From: Clostridium sp. | GTDB taxonomy: Bacteria; Bacillota; Clostridia; TANB77; CAG-508 | Reading direction: 5' to 3' | Assembly (NCBI GenBank): GCA_018371855.1 | Contig: JAHAKD010000001.1 | Span: forward strand, 62,001 to 126,000 | DNA: 64,000 nucleotides | Part shown: positions 16,085 through 23,804 of the stretch, in pieces | Layout: every line of letters starts with the position of its first letter | Position numbering within the stretch: position 1 is the first letter of the stretch | Made by a program: the position numbers and the translations under genes | The notes under the pieces: model-generated | Told to the model about the DNA's origin: nothing | The model's database searches: none | The model's input: only the letters and a program-made list of their open reading frames with translations

Positions 16085-16305
16085 ACAATTGAATTTAATT
16101 ATGTTTTAAAAAGAAACCAAGTAGTAATTTATAGTAACTCATAGAGAGGCAATGGTTGGTGAAAATTGCTAGTATATAAATTTACGAATTACATTTCTTA
16201 TAGTAATTAACGTGTAGCTACGATAAGCTGTAAAGAGGCAATTTAAAATTGTAAATAAAGGTGGTACCACGAGACACATCGTCCTTTAAGGCGATGTGTC
16301 TTTTT
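16085..16305 (+). promoter_or_regulatory. T-box leader controlling tyrS
   Basis: A tRNA-sensing attenuator. The T-box sequence AAAGGTGGTACCACG (16257-16271) contains TGGT, which would pair with the ACCA end of uncharged tRNA-Tyr. The terminator follows (GACACATCG/CGATGTGTC, 16273-16281 with 16292-16300, then five T). Upstream, GGTTGGTGAAAATTGCTAG (16154-16172) matches the conserved part of stem I, and a UAC triplet at 16190-16192 is a plausible tyrosine specifier. Uncharged tRNA-Tyr would stabilise read-through into tyrS. Confidence 0.88.
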
Positions 16306-16326
16306 GAATTTTTAGGAGGTGATGCT

Positions 16327-16410
16327 ATGACCCAATCGTTTAAAATGAAAACAATAATCGATGGGTTCTTCTACGAAAATTCATATAATATAATCAAAAA
16401 AATAAAATAA
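16327..16410 (+). CDS. Possible 27-residue peptide between T-box terminator and tyrS
   Basis: The strongest ribosome-binding site in this region (AGGAGGTGAT) precedes ATG 16327 by three bases, close but usable. The frame runs 27 codons to TAA 16408. It includes FFYENSYN, with two tyrosine codons. It lies after the T-box terminator, so it would be made only on read-through. It may be a real small protein, a coupling leader or chance. Confidence 0.35.
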   Translation: MTQSFKMKTIIDGFFYENSYNIIKKIK

Positions 16411-16429
16411 TAGTAAGGAGAATATTAAT

Positions 16430-17590
16430 ATGGATAATGGATTAGAAAAAATAAAAAGAAAAGCTGTGGATATATTTTCAGAAGAAGAATTAGAACAAAA
16501 ATTAAAAAGTGGAAGAAAACTTACAATAAAATTGGGAGCAGACCCATCAAGACCAGACTTACATTTAGGGCATACAGTTGTGCTAAGAGCATTAAAGACA
16601 TTTCAAGAAATGGGGCATGAAGTTGTATTTGTTATAGGCGATTTTACTGGAATGATTGGAGATCCATCTGGTAAAAGTAAAACAAGACCAGCTCTAACAT
16701 TTGAACAAACAAGAAAGGCTGGAGAAACATACTTAAAGCAAGTTACAAAAATATTAGATAAAGATAAAACAAGAATTGCATACAATTCTGAATGGCTTTC
16801 TAAGATGAATTTTAAAGATATTATAGAGTTAACAAGTAAATACACAGTTGCAAGAATTTTAGAGAGAGATGATTTTAAAAATAGATATGAAAATAATCTA
16901 CCACTTTCTATGCATGAGCTTTTGTATCCATTAATGCAAGGATATGATTCTGTGGCATTAAATACAGATATAGAAATTGGTGGAACAGATCAAACTTTTA
17001 ACCTTTTAGTTGGTAGAGAACTTCAAAAAGATTATGGGCAAAAAAGACAAGTGGTTTTAACATTTCCATTATTAGTTGGATTAGATGGAAAAGAAAAAAT
17101 GAGCAAATCATTAGATAATTATATAGGAATTGATGAAAGTCCAGAAGTAATGTATGAAAAGGCCATGAAGATTCCGGACGAGGTTTTAATGGAATATTTT
17201 AGACTAACAACAGATATAGACTTAAAAGAGGCAGAAAAGTTAATTAGAGAGGATATAGTAAAAGCTCATAAAAGATATGCAGAAGAAATTGTTAGAATGT
17301 ATCATGGAGAGGATAAGATAGATGTTGCAGAAGAAAGATATAGTCAAGTTGCTAAAGGTTATATTCCAGAAGATATAAAAGAATTTAATATCGAAAATAA
17401 TGATGAAATAAATATCTGTGATTTACTTGTAAAAGTCGGATTTGCACCTTCTAAAAGTGAAGCAAAAAGAATGGTAATAGGCAAAGGAGTAAGGGTTAAT
17501 GGTGAGATTATCGAAGACATATTAACTACTCTAAAACCAAAAGAAACGATATTGCAATTTGGGAAAAATAGATTTATAAAGATAATTTAA
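16430..17590 (+). CDS. tyrS: Tyrosyl-tRNA synthetase (TyrZ-like)
   Basis: Charges tRNA-Tyr with tyrosine in the cytosol. The 386 residues contain the class I signature DLHLGHTVVL (HIGH-type), a second signature EKMSKSLDN (KMSKS-type), VIGDFTGMIGDPSGKS and a C-terminal S4-like RNA-binding domain (APSKSEAKRMVIGKGVRVNG). The compact length and the LGADPSRPDLHLGH wording match the TyrZ branch better than the classical Bacillus TyrS. AAGGAG precedes the ATG. Expression is controlled by the upstream T-box. Confidence 0.95.
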   Translation: MDNGLEKIKRKAVDIFSEEELEQKLKSGRKLTIKLGADPSRPDLHLGHTVVLRALKTFQEMGHEVVFVIGDFTGMIGDPSGKSKTRPALTFEQTRKAGETYLKQVTKILDKDKTRIAYNSEWLSKMNFKDIIELTSKYTVARILERDDFKNRYENNLPLSMHELLYPLMQGYDSVALNTDIEIGGTDQTFNLLVGRELQKDYGQKRQVVLTFPLLVGLDGKEKMSKSLDNYIGIDESPEVMYEKAMKIPDEVLMEYFRLTTDIDLKEAEKLIREDIVKAHKRYAEEIVRMYHGEDKIDVAEERYSQVAKGYIPEDIKEFNIENNDEINICDLLVKVGFAPSKSEAKRMVIGKGVRVNGEIIEDILTTLKPKETILQFGKNRFIKII

Positions 17591-17594
17591 AGTA

Positions 17595-17626
17595 AAAAAT
17601 GTCCTTTTATATGAAAGGACATTTTT
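17595..17626 (+). terminator. Intrinsic terminator of tyrS
   Basis: AAATGTCCTTT and AAAGGACATTT form the stem, followed by TTT. Confidence 0.85.
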
Positions 17627-17693
17627 GCTTTAAACTATTTAAAATAGTTGCTTTTACAAATTAATTACAATATAATAGCATAGTAGAAAAAAG

Positions 17694-17738
17694 GATTCTA
17701 GGAACGTCCCTAAATCCCTGGGAAACGTTCTTAAATCC
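17694..17738. repeat. REP-like palindromic repeat, copy 1
   Basis: GGATT...GGAACGT pairs with ACGTTC...AAATCC. The core words GGAACGTCCCTAAATCCC recur near 42350, 42825 and 56604. It lies just upstream of the murL-like gene. Confidence 0.6.
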
Positions 17739-17752
17739 GAAAGGAGATAAAC

Positions 17753-19117
17753 ATGAATTTTTTAGAACTAAGAGAAAAATATCCAGAATTTTCATATAAC
17801 TGGTATAAAATAGAAGAAAATGAGAATGAATATAAAATAAGTTATGAATTTGAAATCGTAGGACTTTCAAAATTTAATCCAACATGGACAATTCCTAAGT
17901 TGGATACTTCTGTAAGTGAAAAACATAATAAAGAATTATTAGAAAATATGGTTTTTAATTTAGGAATGGTAGAACTTGTAAGTTATTGGAAAATAACTTG
18001 TGCTCCTCATGTAACTGTAAAAAATATATTTTTAAGCCAAAGGCAAATTGAGTGGTGGAAAAAGCTATATTTTTATGGACTTGGAGAGTTTTTCTATAAA
18101 AATGAAATTAAAACTGATATAGAAGAATTTATGACTATAACAACAGGAGATACTAAATTATCAAAAATAGTAACAAATGAAAAATTTAATGGTGCTTTAG
18201 TTCCAATTGGTGGGGGAAAAGATTCTATAGTAACTTTAGATGTAATTAAAGATGATTTTGCAGACAACATGTGTTATGTAATAAATCCAAGAGGAGCAAC
18301 AGAAGAAACAGCAGAGGTTGCTGGGTATGGGGAGAATAAAAGATGTTATGTAAAAAGAACATTGGATAAAAACATGCTAGAACTTAATAAACAAGGATAT
18401 TTAAATGGTCATACACCATTTTCATCTATAGTAGCATTTTCAGCACTTATAGTTGCATATTTAAATAAGAAAAAATACATAGTGTTATCTAATGAAGCAA
18501 GTGCAAATGAATCTACAATATATGAAGAAGAAGTAAATCACCAATATTCTAAAAGTTACGAGTTTGAACAAGATTTTAATGAATATGTTAAAGAAAATGT
18601 ATTAGATAGAATAGAATATTTTAGTTTATTAAGACCAATAAGTGAGTATCAAATTGCAAAACATTTTGCTAAATTGCCTAAATTTTATAAAATTTTCAAA
18701 AGTTGTAATGCTGGAAGTAAAGAAAATAAGTGGTGTGCAAATTGTCCAAAATGTTTATTTGTATATATAATTTTATCTCCATTTATGAGTAAAAAAGATA
18801 TGATAAATATTTTTGGAGAAGACTTATTAGAAAAAGAAAGTTTAAAAGAAACAATGGAAATGCTTTCTGGAATACAAAAGAATAAACCTTTTGAGTGTGT
18901 AGGATCAAGGGATGAAGTAAATACAGCGATTTGTGAAACTATAAAAAAATATGAAGCAAATAATGAGGAGTTACCATTATTATATAAATTTTATAAGACA
19001 ACTAAAAAATATGAAGAATATATAAACAAAGAAAATACATATAACGAGTTTTATAATCCAGAAAACAATGTACCAGAACATTATAAAGAAATGTTAAAGA
19101 AGAGTGAGATAATATGA
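17753..19117 (+). CDS. murL: MurL-like UDP-MurNAc-L-Ala-L-Glu epimerase
   Basis: A 454-residue protein matching MurL, which epimerises the terminal L-Glu of UDP-MurNAc-L-Ala-L-Glu to D-Glu. It has an ATP-type loop VPIGGGKDSIVTL near residue 150, LSNEASANESTIYEEEVNHQ in the centre, and CNAGSKENKWCANCPKCLF near 320, a conserved cysteine cluster of the family. The main support is context: the next gene, overlapping by four bases, is a MurD-type ligase, the same pairing as MurD2-MurL in Xanthomonas. AAGGAG precedes the ATG. Confidence 0.82.
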   Translation: MNFLELREKYPEFSYNWYKIEENENEYKISYEFEIVGLSKFNPTWTIPKLDTSVSEKHNKELLENMVFNLGMVELVSYWKITCAPHVTVKNIFLSQRQIEWWKKLYFYGLGEFFYKNEIKTDIEEFMTITTGDTKLSKIVTNEKFNGALVPIGGGKDSIVTLDVIKDDFADNMCYVINPRGATEETAEVAGYGENKRCYVKRTLDKNMLELNKQGYLNGHTPFSSIVAFSALIVAYLNKKKYIVLSNEASANESTIYEEEVNHQYSKSYEFEQDFNEYVKENVLDRIEYFSLLRPISEYQIAKHFAKLPKFYKIFKSCNAGSKENKWCANCPKCLFVYIILSPFMSKKDMINIFGEDLLEKESLKETMEMLSGIQKNKPFECVGSRDEVNTAICETIKKYEANNEELPLLYKFYKTTKKYEEYINKENTYNEFYNPENNVPEHYKEMLKKSEII

Positions 19118-20412
19118 AAAGCACAATATTAAACATGTTTAAACAAGATTTAGAAAATAAAAAAATAGCAATTTGGGGATTAGGAAAAGAAGGAATCTCT
19201 ACATTGCAATTTATTCAAAACAATAATATAAAATGTAATGAATTAGGAATTTTAGATCAAAAGGAATTGCCGGAAATAGAGGGAACGAAAAAAATAAGTA
19301 GACCAGAAGAGTTGAATGAATATGATTTGATATTTAAAAGCCCAGGAATAGTTGCGGATGCAACTATGATAGATGTCAATAAATTGACTTCACAAACCGA
19401 AGAATTTATAAAAATATTAGCTAGTCAGATAATAGGAATAACTGGAACTAAAGGGAAAAGTACAACATCTAGTCTTACTTATACTATCCTAAAAAAATAT
19501 TATCCCAATACTGTATTAGTAGGAAATATTGGTATTCCATGTTTTAACGCAATAAACGAAATAGATGAAGATACAAAAATAGTGTTTGAACTTAGTTGCC
19601 ATCAATTAGAGTTTATACGATATTCACCACATATTGCGGTGATTTTGGATTTATATCCAGATCATTTAGACCATTACAAAACATTTGAAAACTATATTAA
19701 TGCAAAACTTAATATTAATAAATTTCAAAAAAATGAGGATATATTAATTTATGGAGAAACTTGCAAGAAATATATTCACAGCAAAATAAAAAATAATATT
19801 TGTATTAATGATTATATAAAAGATAGAAATATAATGACAAAAAATAAGAGTATACAAATTTTAGATAATGAAACTAATTTGGTAGGCGAGCATAATTTCT
19901 TTGATATTGCTGTTTCATACTATATTGGTAGCGAAATATATAAGATATCAAATGAAGAGTTTAAAGCAACCTTAAAGGATTTTAAGGGCTTAGCACATAG
20001 ATTAGAATATGTTGCTACCAAAGATAGCGTTTCATATTATGATGATTCTATTTCTACAATAGGAGAAACAACAATAGAGGGAATTAAAGCATTAAAAAAT
20101 GTAAATACCTTAATATTAGGTGGTATGGATAGAAAAATAGATTATTCTAATTTAGAGGATTTTATTATACAAGATGAAAATTTGGAAAATTTAATTTTAA
20201 TGCCAGATACAGGGACAAGAATATATAAAGAATTAAAAGACAAGGGAAACAATAAAAATTGTTATTTAGTAAATAATTTAGAAGAAGCAGTAAAAAAAGC
20301 AAAAGAAGTAACAAAGAAAAATACAATTTGTTTACTATCTCCAGCGGCTGCAAGTTATGGATTTTTTAAAAATTTCGAAGAAAGAGGAAATAAATTTAAA
20401 GAATTGTTATAA
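19114..20412 (+). CDS. murD2: MurD2-like UDP-MurNAc-L-Ala-L-glutamate ligase
   Basis: A 432-residue Mur ligase in peptidoglycan precursor synthesis. It has an N-terminal Rossmann-like domain (AIWGLGKEGISTL), ATP loop GITGTKGKSTTSS, ELSCHQLEF, DLYPDHLDHY and a C-terminal domain with GGMDRKIDY and LLSPAAASYGFFKNFEERG. The usual MurD NDSKATN motif is replaced by DDSISTIGE, and this plus the overlapping murL-like gene point to MurD2, which adds L-Glu rather than D-Glu. Ordinary MurD cannot be excluded without activity data. Initiation is coupled by the ATGA overlap. Confidence 0.82.
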   Translation: MKSTILNMFKQDLENKKIAIWGLGKEGISTLQFIQNNNIKCNELGILDQKELPEIEGTKKISRPEELNEYDLIFKSPGIVADATMIDVNKLTSQTEEFIKILASQIIGITGTKGKSTTSSLTYTILKKYYPNTVLVGNIGIPCFNAINEIDEDTKIVFELSCHQLEFIRYSPHIAVILDLYPDHLDHYKTFENYINAKLNINKFQKNEDILIYGETCKKYIHSKIKNNICINDYIKDRNIMTKNKSIQILDNETNLVGEHNFFDIAVSYYIGSEIYKISNEEFKATLKDFKGLAHRLEYVATKDSVSYYDDSISTIGETTIEGIKALKNVNTLILGGMDRKIDYSNLEDFIIQDENLENLILMPDTGTRIYKELKDKGNNKNCYLVNNLEEAVKKAKEVTKKNTICLLSPAAASYGFFKNFEERGNKFKELL

Positions 20413-20462
20413 ATAATGAAATTAAATTTTAAATAATTCACAAATAATTCACAAAACGTAGA

Positions 20463-20508
20463 TTGACAAATGACACTGTGTCATATATAATATATGATAC
20501 AGTGTCAT
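20463..20508 (+). promoter_or_regulatory. Promoter overlapped by a large TetR-type operator palindrome
   Basis: TTGACA at 20463 and TATAAT at 20486 have a 17-base spacer. The spacer contains the perfect palindrome TGACACTGTGTCA (20471-20483), and a near copy, TGATACAGTGTCA, lies at 20495-20507. The two sites together form one inverted repeat of about 39 bases centred on the -10. This is a typical autorepression layout for the TetR gene downstream. Confidence 0.75.
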
Positions 20509-20608
20509 TTTGAAATTAATGTAAATAAGCCAAAATAAATCAAAAGACACTAAGTTGAATAATCAATTTTTTAGATTAAGAATATAATACAAATGAAAGG
20601 AGGAGAAA

Positions 20609-21217
20609 ATGCCAACTAATACATTCTTTAATTTACCAGAAGAAAAGAAAAACAAAATATTAAAAGCAGCAAATAAAGAATTTGCAAGAGTTCCTTTAGA
20701 ACAAGTTTCTATAAAAAATATTGTAGAAGATGCAGAAATAGCAAGAGGAAGTTTTTACCAATATTTTGAAGACAAAGAAGATCTTTTTGACTATATGATG
20801 GATTTAAAAATTGGAGATATAGAAAATAAATTAAACAGATTAATAGAAAAAGAGAATGGAAATATAATTAATATATGTGTTAGCTTATATGACCATTTAA
20901 TTCAAGTTGGTAAATTAAGGAAAAACAACAAATTCTTTAGGAAAATATTTGAAAATATAAAAACAAGTGATAATTTAATGTTCATAAAAAAAGAAAATAG
21001 GAACATTAAATTAGAACAAAAATTATACGATTTGTATGACAAAAATAAAGAAATTTTAAATGTAAGAAATAAAGAAGAATTTAGGTTAGTAGTAGAAATG
21101 TTATTTGCTATTACGAGAAGAAGAATAGTTGCTTCACTAAAATATAAGGATTTGTATGAAGCTAGAAATGATTATTTAAAGGAAATTGAATTTATAAAAA
21201 ATGGAATTTTAAAATAA
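20609..21217 (+). CDS. TetR/AcrR-family transcriptional repressor
   Basis: A 202-residue regulator. The N-terminal helix-turn-helix is clear: VSIKNIVEDAEIARGSFYQY followed by FEDKEDLFDYMM. The ligand-binding C-terminal domain is diverged. It lies directly upstream of two ABC exporter genes on the same strand and downstream of a palindrome that overlaps a promoter. Control of itself and the exporter, with release by an exported compound, is the likely arrangement. AAGGAGG precedes the ATG. Confidence 0.88.
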   Translation: MPTNTFFNLPEEKKNKILKAANKEFARVPLEQVSIKNIVEDAEIARGSFYQYFEDKEDLFDYMMDLKIGDIENKLNRLIEKENGNIINICVSLYDHLIQVGKLRKNNKFFRKIFENIKTSDNLMFIKKENRNIKLEQKLYDLYDKNKEILNVRNKEEFRLVVEMLFAITRRRIVASLKYKDLYEARNDYLKEIEFIKNGILK

Positions 21218-21232
21218 GTATGTAACTTAGTG

Positions 21233-21316
21233 GACGGCAAAAATAATTAAGTTGAGATTGCGATAGTAAAACAATACAAAGTATACATAAAATTTAAGCT
21301 CCGTCCCTAAAGTTCG
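21233..21316. repeat. Degenerate REP-like element
   Basis: GGACGG at 21233 and CCGTCCCTAAAGTTCG at 21301-21316 resemble the two arms of the palindromic repeat seen at 42350 and 56604, but are separated by about 60 bases. It lies between the TetR gene and the exporter genes. No promoter is obvious here. Confidence 0.35.
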
Positions 21317-21344
21317 AAAACAATCAAAAAGGAGAGAATAGGCA

Positions 21345-23804
21345 ATGTTAAAAGTATTAAAAAACTTAAAGGAATCTGCTATGTCTGTAATAGTCATTGT
21401 TATACTTTTATGTGTTCAAGCTGCAACAGATTTAGCATTACCAACATATACTTCTAAAATTGTAAATATAGGTATTCAACAAGGTGGGATAGAAAATGCT
21501 GCACCAAACTATATAGCTAAAAGTCAAATGGATAACCTTTTAAAATTTACAAATGATGACGACAAAATACTAAATGATTATGAATTAATATCAGAAGATA
21601 GTAAACATTATAAAAAATATGTTAAAGATTATCCAGAAATTGCAAATCAAGAAGTATATAAAATAAAAGATATTAGTGAAGAAGAATTAGAGAGCTTGAA
21701 TCAAGCTATAGCTAAACCATTACTTGCTCTTTCAGCATTAGAAGCACCAGAAGAAGTAAGTAAAGAAGATATGGATTTAATGTTAGGATTTGTAACAAAT
21801 GATGATGAAATATTAAATTCATATACATTATCAGAAGATGAAGATACATATAAAATAAAGGACATTAATAACGTAGAAAAAGGAAAATTAAACATTAACT
21901 TAATGAATGGATTATTTGTAAAACAAATGGTATCAAACGAAGAAGCAGCAAACAAAATTAAAAATTCTATGTTAGAAAATGTTCCAGCTACACAAAAAAG
22001 TGTTATGGAAAATATGTCATTGGCAGAAATAATAAATACTATGCCAGAAGAACAAAAAGCAGGGATTATAACTACAATAGAAGCAGAATTACCAAATACA
22101 ATAGATACAATGATTGCTAAATTATCAGATTCTATGATAGAGCAAGCAGCTATACAAGAAGTTAAATTACAATATCAATATTTAGGAGCAAATACAGATG
22201 ATATTCAAAATTCATATATATGGATGTCTGGACTACAGATGTTGGGAATTGCATCTATTACAATGGTCTGTGCGGTTACAATTATGTTATTGTCAGCTAG
22301 AGTAGCAGCTAAATTAAGTAAAACATTAAGAGAAAAATTGTTTAAAAAAGTATTAAGTTTTTCTACAGAAGAATTTAACGATTTCTCTACAGCATCATTA
22401 ATTACTCGTACTACTAATGATATACAACAAATACAAATGCTTTTAACTTTACTATTTAGAGTTATTGTATATGCACCAATTATAGCGATAGGTGGATTTA
22501 TAAGAGTGCTATTTAATAGTGAAGCATCTATGGCATGGATTATTGGTTTAGCAGTTGTATGTATAATTATCATAGTACTTACATTAATGATAATTGCAAT
22601 GCCAAGATTTAAAAAATTGCAAAAATTAGTAGACAAATTAAACTTAGTTTCTAGAGAGATATTAACAGGAAGTCAAGTAATACGTGCTTTTAATACAGAG
22701 AAACATGAAGAAGAGAGATTTAATAAAGCAAATAGAGATTTAATGAAAACACAAGTTTTTGTTAACAGAGCTATGAGTATAATGATGCCAGCTTTAATGC
22801 TTGTTATGAACTGCATTTCAGTCCTTATTGTATGGGTTGGAGGACATAATGTTGATGCTGGTACAATGCAAATTGGAGATGTAATGGCATTTATCCAATA
22901 TACAATGCAAATAGTAATGGCATTCTTAATGATATCAATGGTATCAATAATGTTACCTCGTGCTAGTGTTTCAGCAGGTAGAATTAATGAAGTATTAGAA
23001 AGAGAACCACGAATTAAAGATAAAAAAGAAACAAAAGACTTTAAAGAAGACAAAAAAGGATATGTAGAATTTAAAGATGTTTCATTCCACTATCCAGATG
23101 CAGATGCAGAGGTCATTTCAGATATATCATTTACTGCAAAACCAGGTGAAACAACTGCTTTAATAGGAAGTACAGGTAGTGGTAAGTCTACAATAGTAAA
23201 TTTAATTCCTAGATTTTATGATGTAACAGGAGGAGAGATACTTGTAGATGGAATAAACATAAAAGATGCAAGCCAAAAAGATTTAAGAAAGAGAATTGGT
23301 TTTGTTCCTCAAAAAGGTATGTTATTCTCTGGGACAATAGAATCTAATATTAAATATGGTGATGAAAATATATCAGATGAAAAGATGATAGAAGCAGCAC
23401 AAATTGCGCAAGCAGAGGAATTTATAGAAACAAAACCAGATAAATATAACGAACCTATAGCACAAGGTGGAGGAAATGTATCTGGAGGACAAAAACAACG
23501 TTTATCTATTGCAAGAGCAATTGCAATAGACCCAGAAATATTAGTATTTGATGATAGCTTTTCAGCTCTGGATTTAAAAACAGATAAAATTTTAAGAGGA
23601 GAACTTGAAAAACATACTAAAGATAAGACTGTAATTATAGTAGCTCAAAGAATTAGTACAATAATGAATGCAAATCAAATTATAGTTTTAGATGAAGGTA
23701 GAATTGTAGGTAAAGGAACACATGAAGAATTAATGAAGACATGTGAAACTTATCAACAAATTGCATTATCACAACTTTCAAAGGAGGAATTGGAAAATGG
23801 CTGA
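21345..23804 (+). CDS. Heterodimeric ABC exporter subunit 1, degenerate Walker B, extracellular insert
   Basis: An 819-residue half-transporter (membrane domain plus nucleotide-binding domain) of the multidrug/lipid exporter type. TM1 lies near 13-32. An unusual acidic insert of about 230 residues follows before TM2 near 295-315, probably outside the cell. The NBD has Walker A GSTGSGKST, Q-loop FVPQKGM, signature VSGGQKQR and Walker B LVFDDSFSALD, where Asp replaces the catalytic Glu. Its partner at 23797 has the complementary defect, so the pair should form a heterodimer with one consensus ATP site. Confidence 0.88.
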   Translation: MLKVLKNLKESAMSVIVIVILLCVQAATDLALPTYTSKIVNIGIQQGGIENAAPNYIAKSQMDNLLKFTNDDDKILNDYELISEDSKHYKKYVKDYPEIANQEVYKIKDISEEELESLNQAIAKPLLALSALEAPEEVSKEDMDLMLGFVTNDDEILNSYTLSEDEDTYKIKDINNVEKGKLNINLMNGLFVKQMVSNEEAANKIKNSMLENVPATQKSVMENMSLAEIINTMPEEQKAGIITTIEAELPNTIDTMIAKLSDSMIEQAAIQEVKLQYQYLGANTDDIQNSYIWMSGLQMLGIASITMVCAVTIMLLSARVAAKLSKTLREKLFKKVLSFSTEEFNDFSTASLITRTTNDIQQIQMLLTLLFRVIVYAPIIAIGGFIRVLFNSEASMAWIIGLAVVCIIIIVLTLMIIAMPRFKKLQKLVDKLNLVSREILTGSQVIRAFNTEKHEEERFNKANRDLMKTQVFVNRAMSIMMPALMLVMNCISVLIVWVGGHNVDAGTMQIGDVMAFIQYTMQIVMAFLMISMVSIMLPRASVSAGRINEVLEREPRIKDKKETKDFKEDKKGYVEFKDVSFHYPDADAEVISDISFTAKPGETTALIGSTGSGKSTIVNLIPRFYDVTGGEILVDGINIKDASQKDLRKRIGFVPQKGMLFSGTIESNIKYGDENISDEKMIEAAQIAQAEEFIETKPDKYNEPIAQGGGNVSGGQKQRLSIARAIAIDPEILVFDDSFSALDLKTDKILRGELEKHTKDKTVIIVAQRISTIMNANQIIVLDEGRIVGKGTHEELMKTCETYQQIALSQLSKEELENG

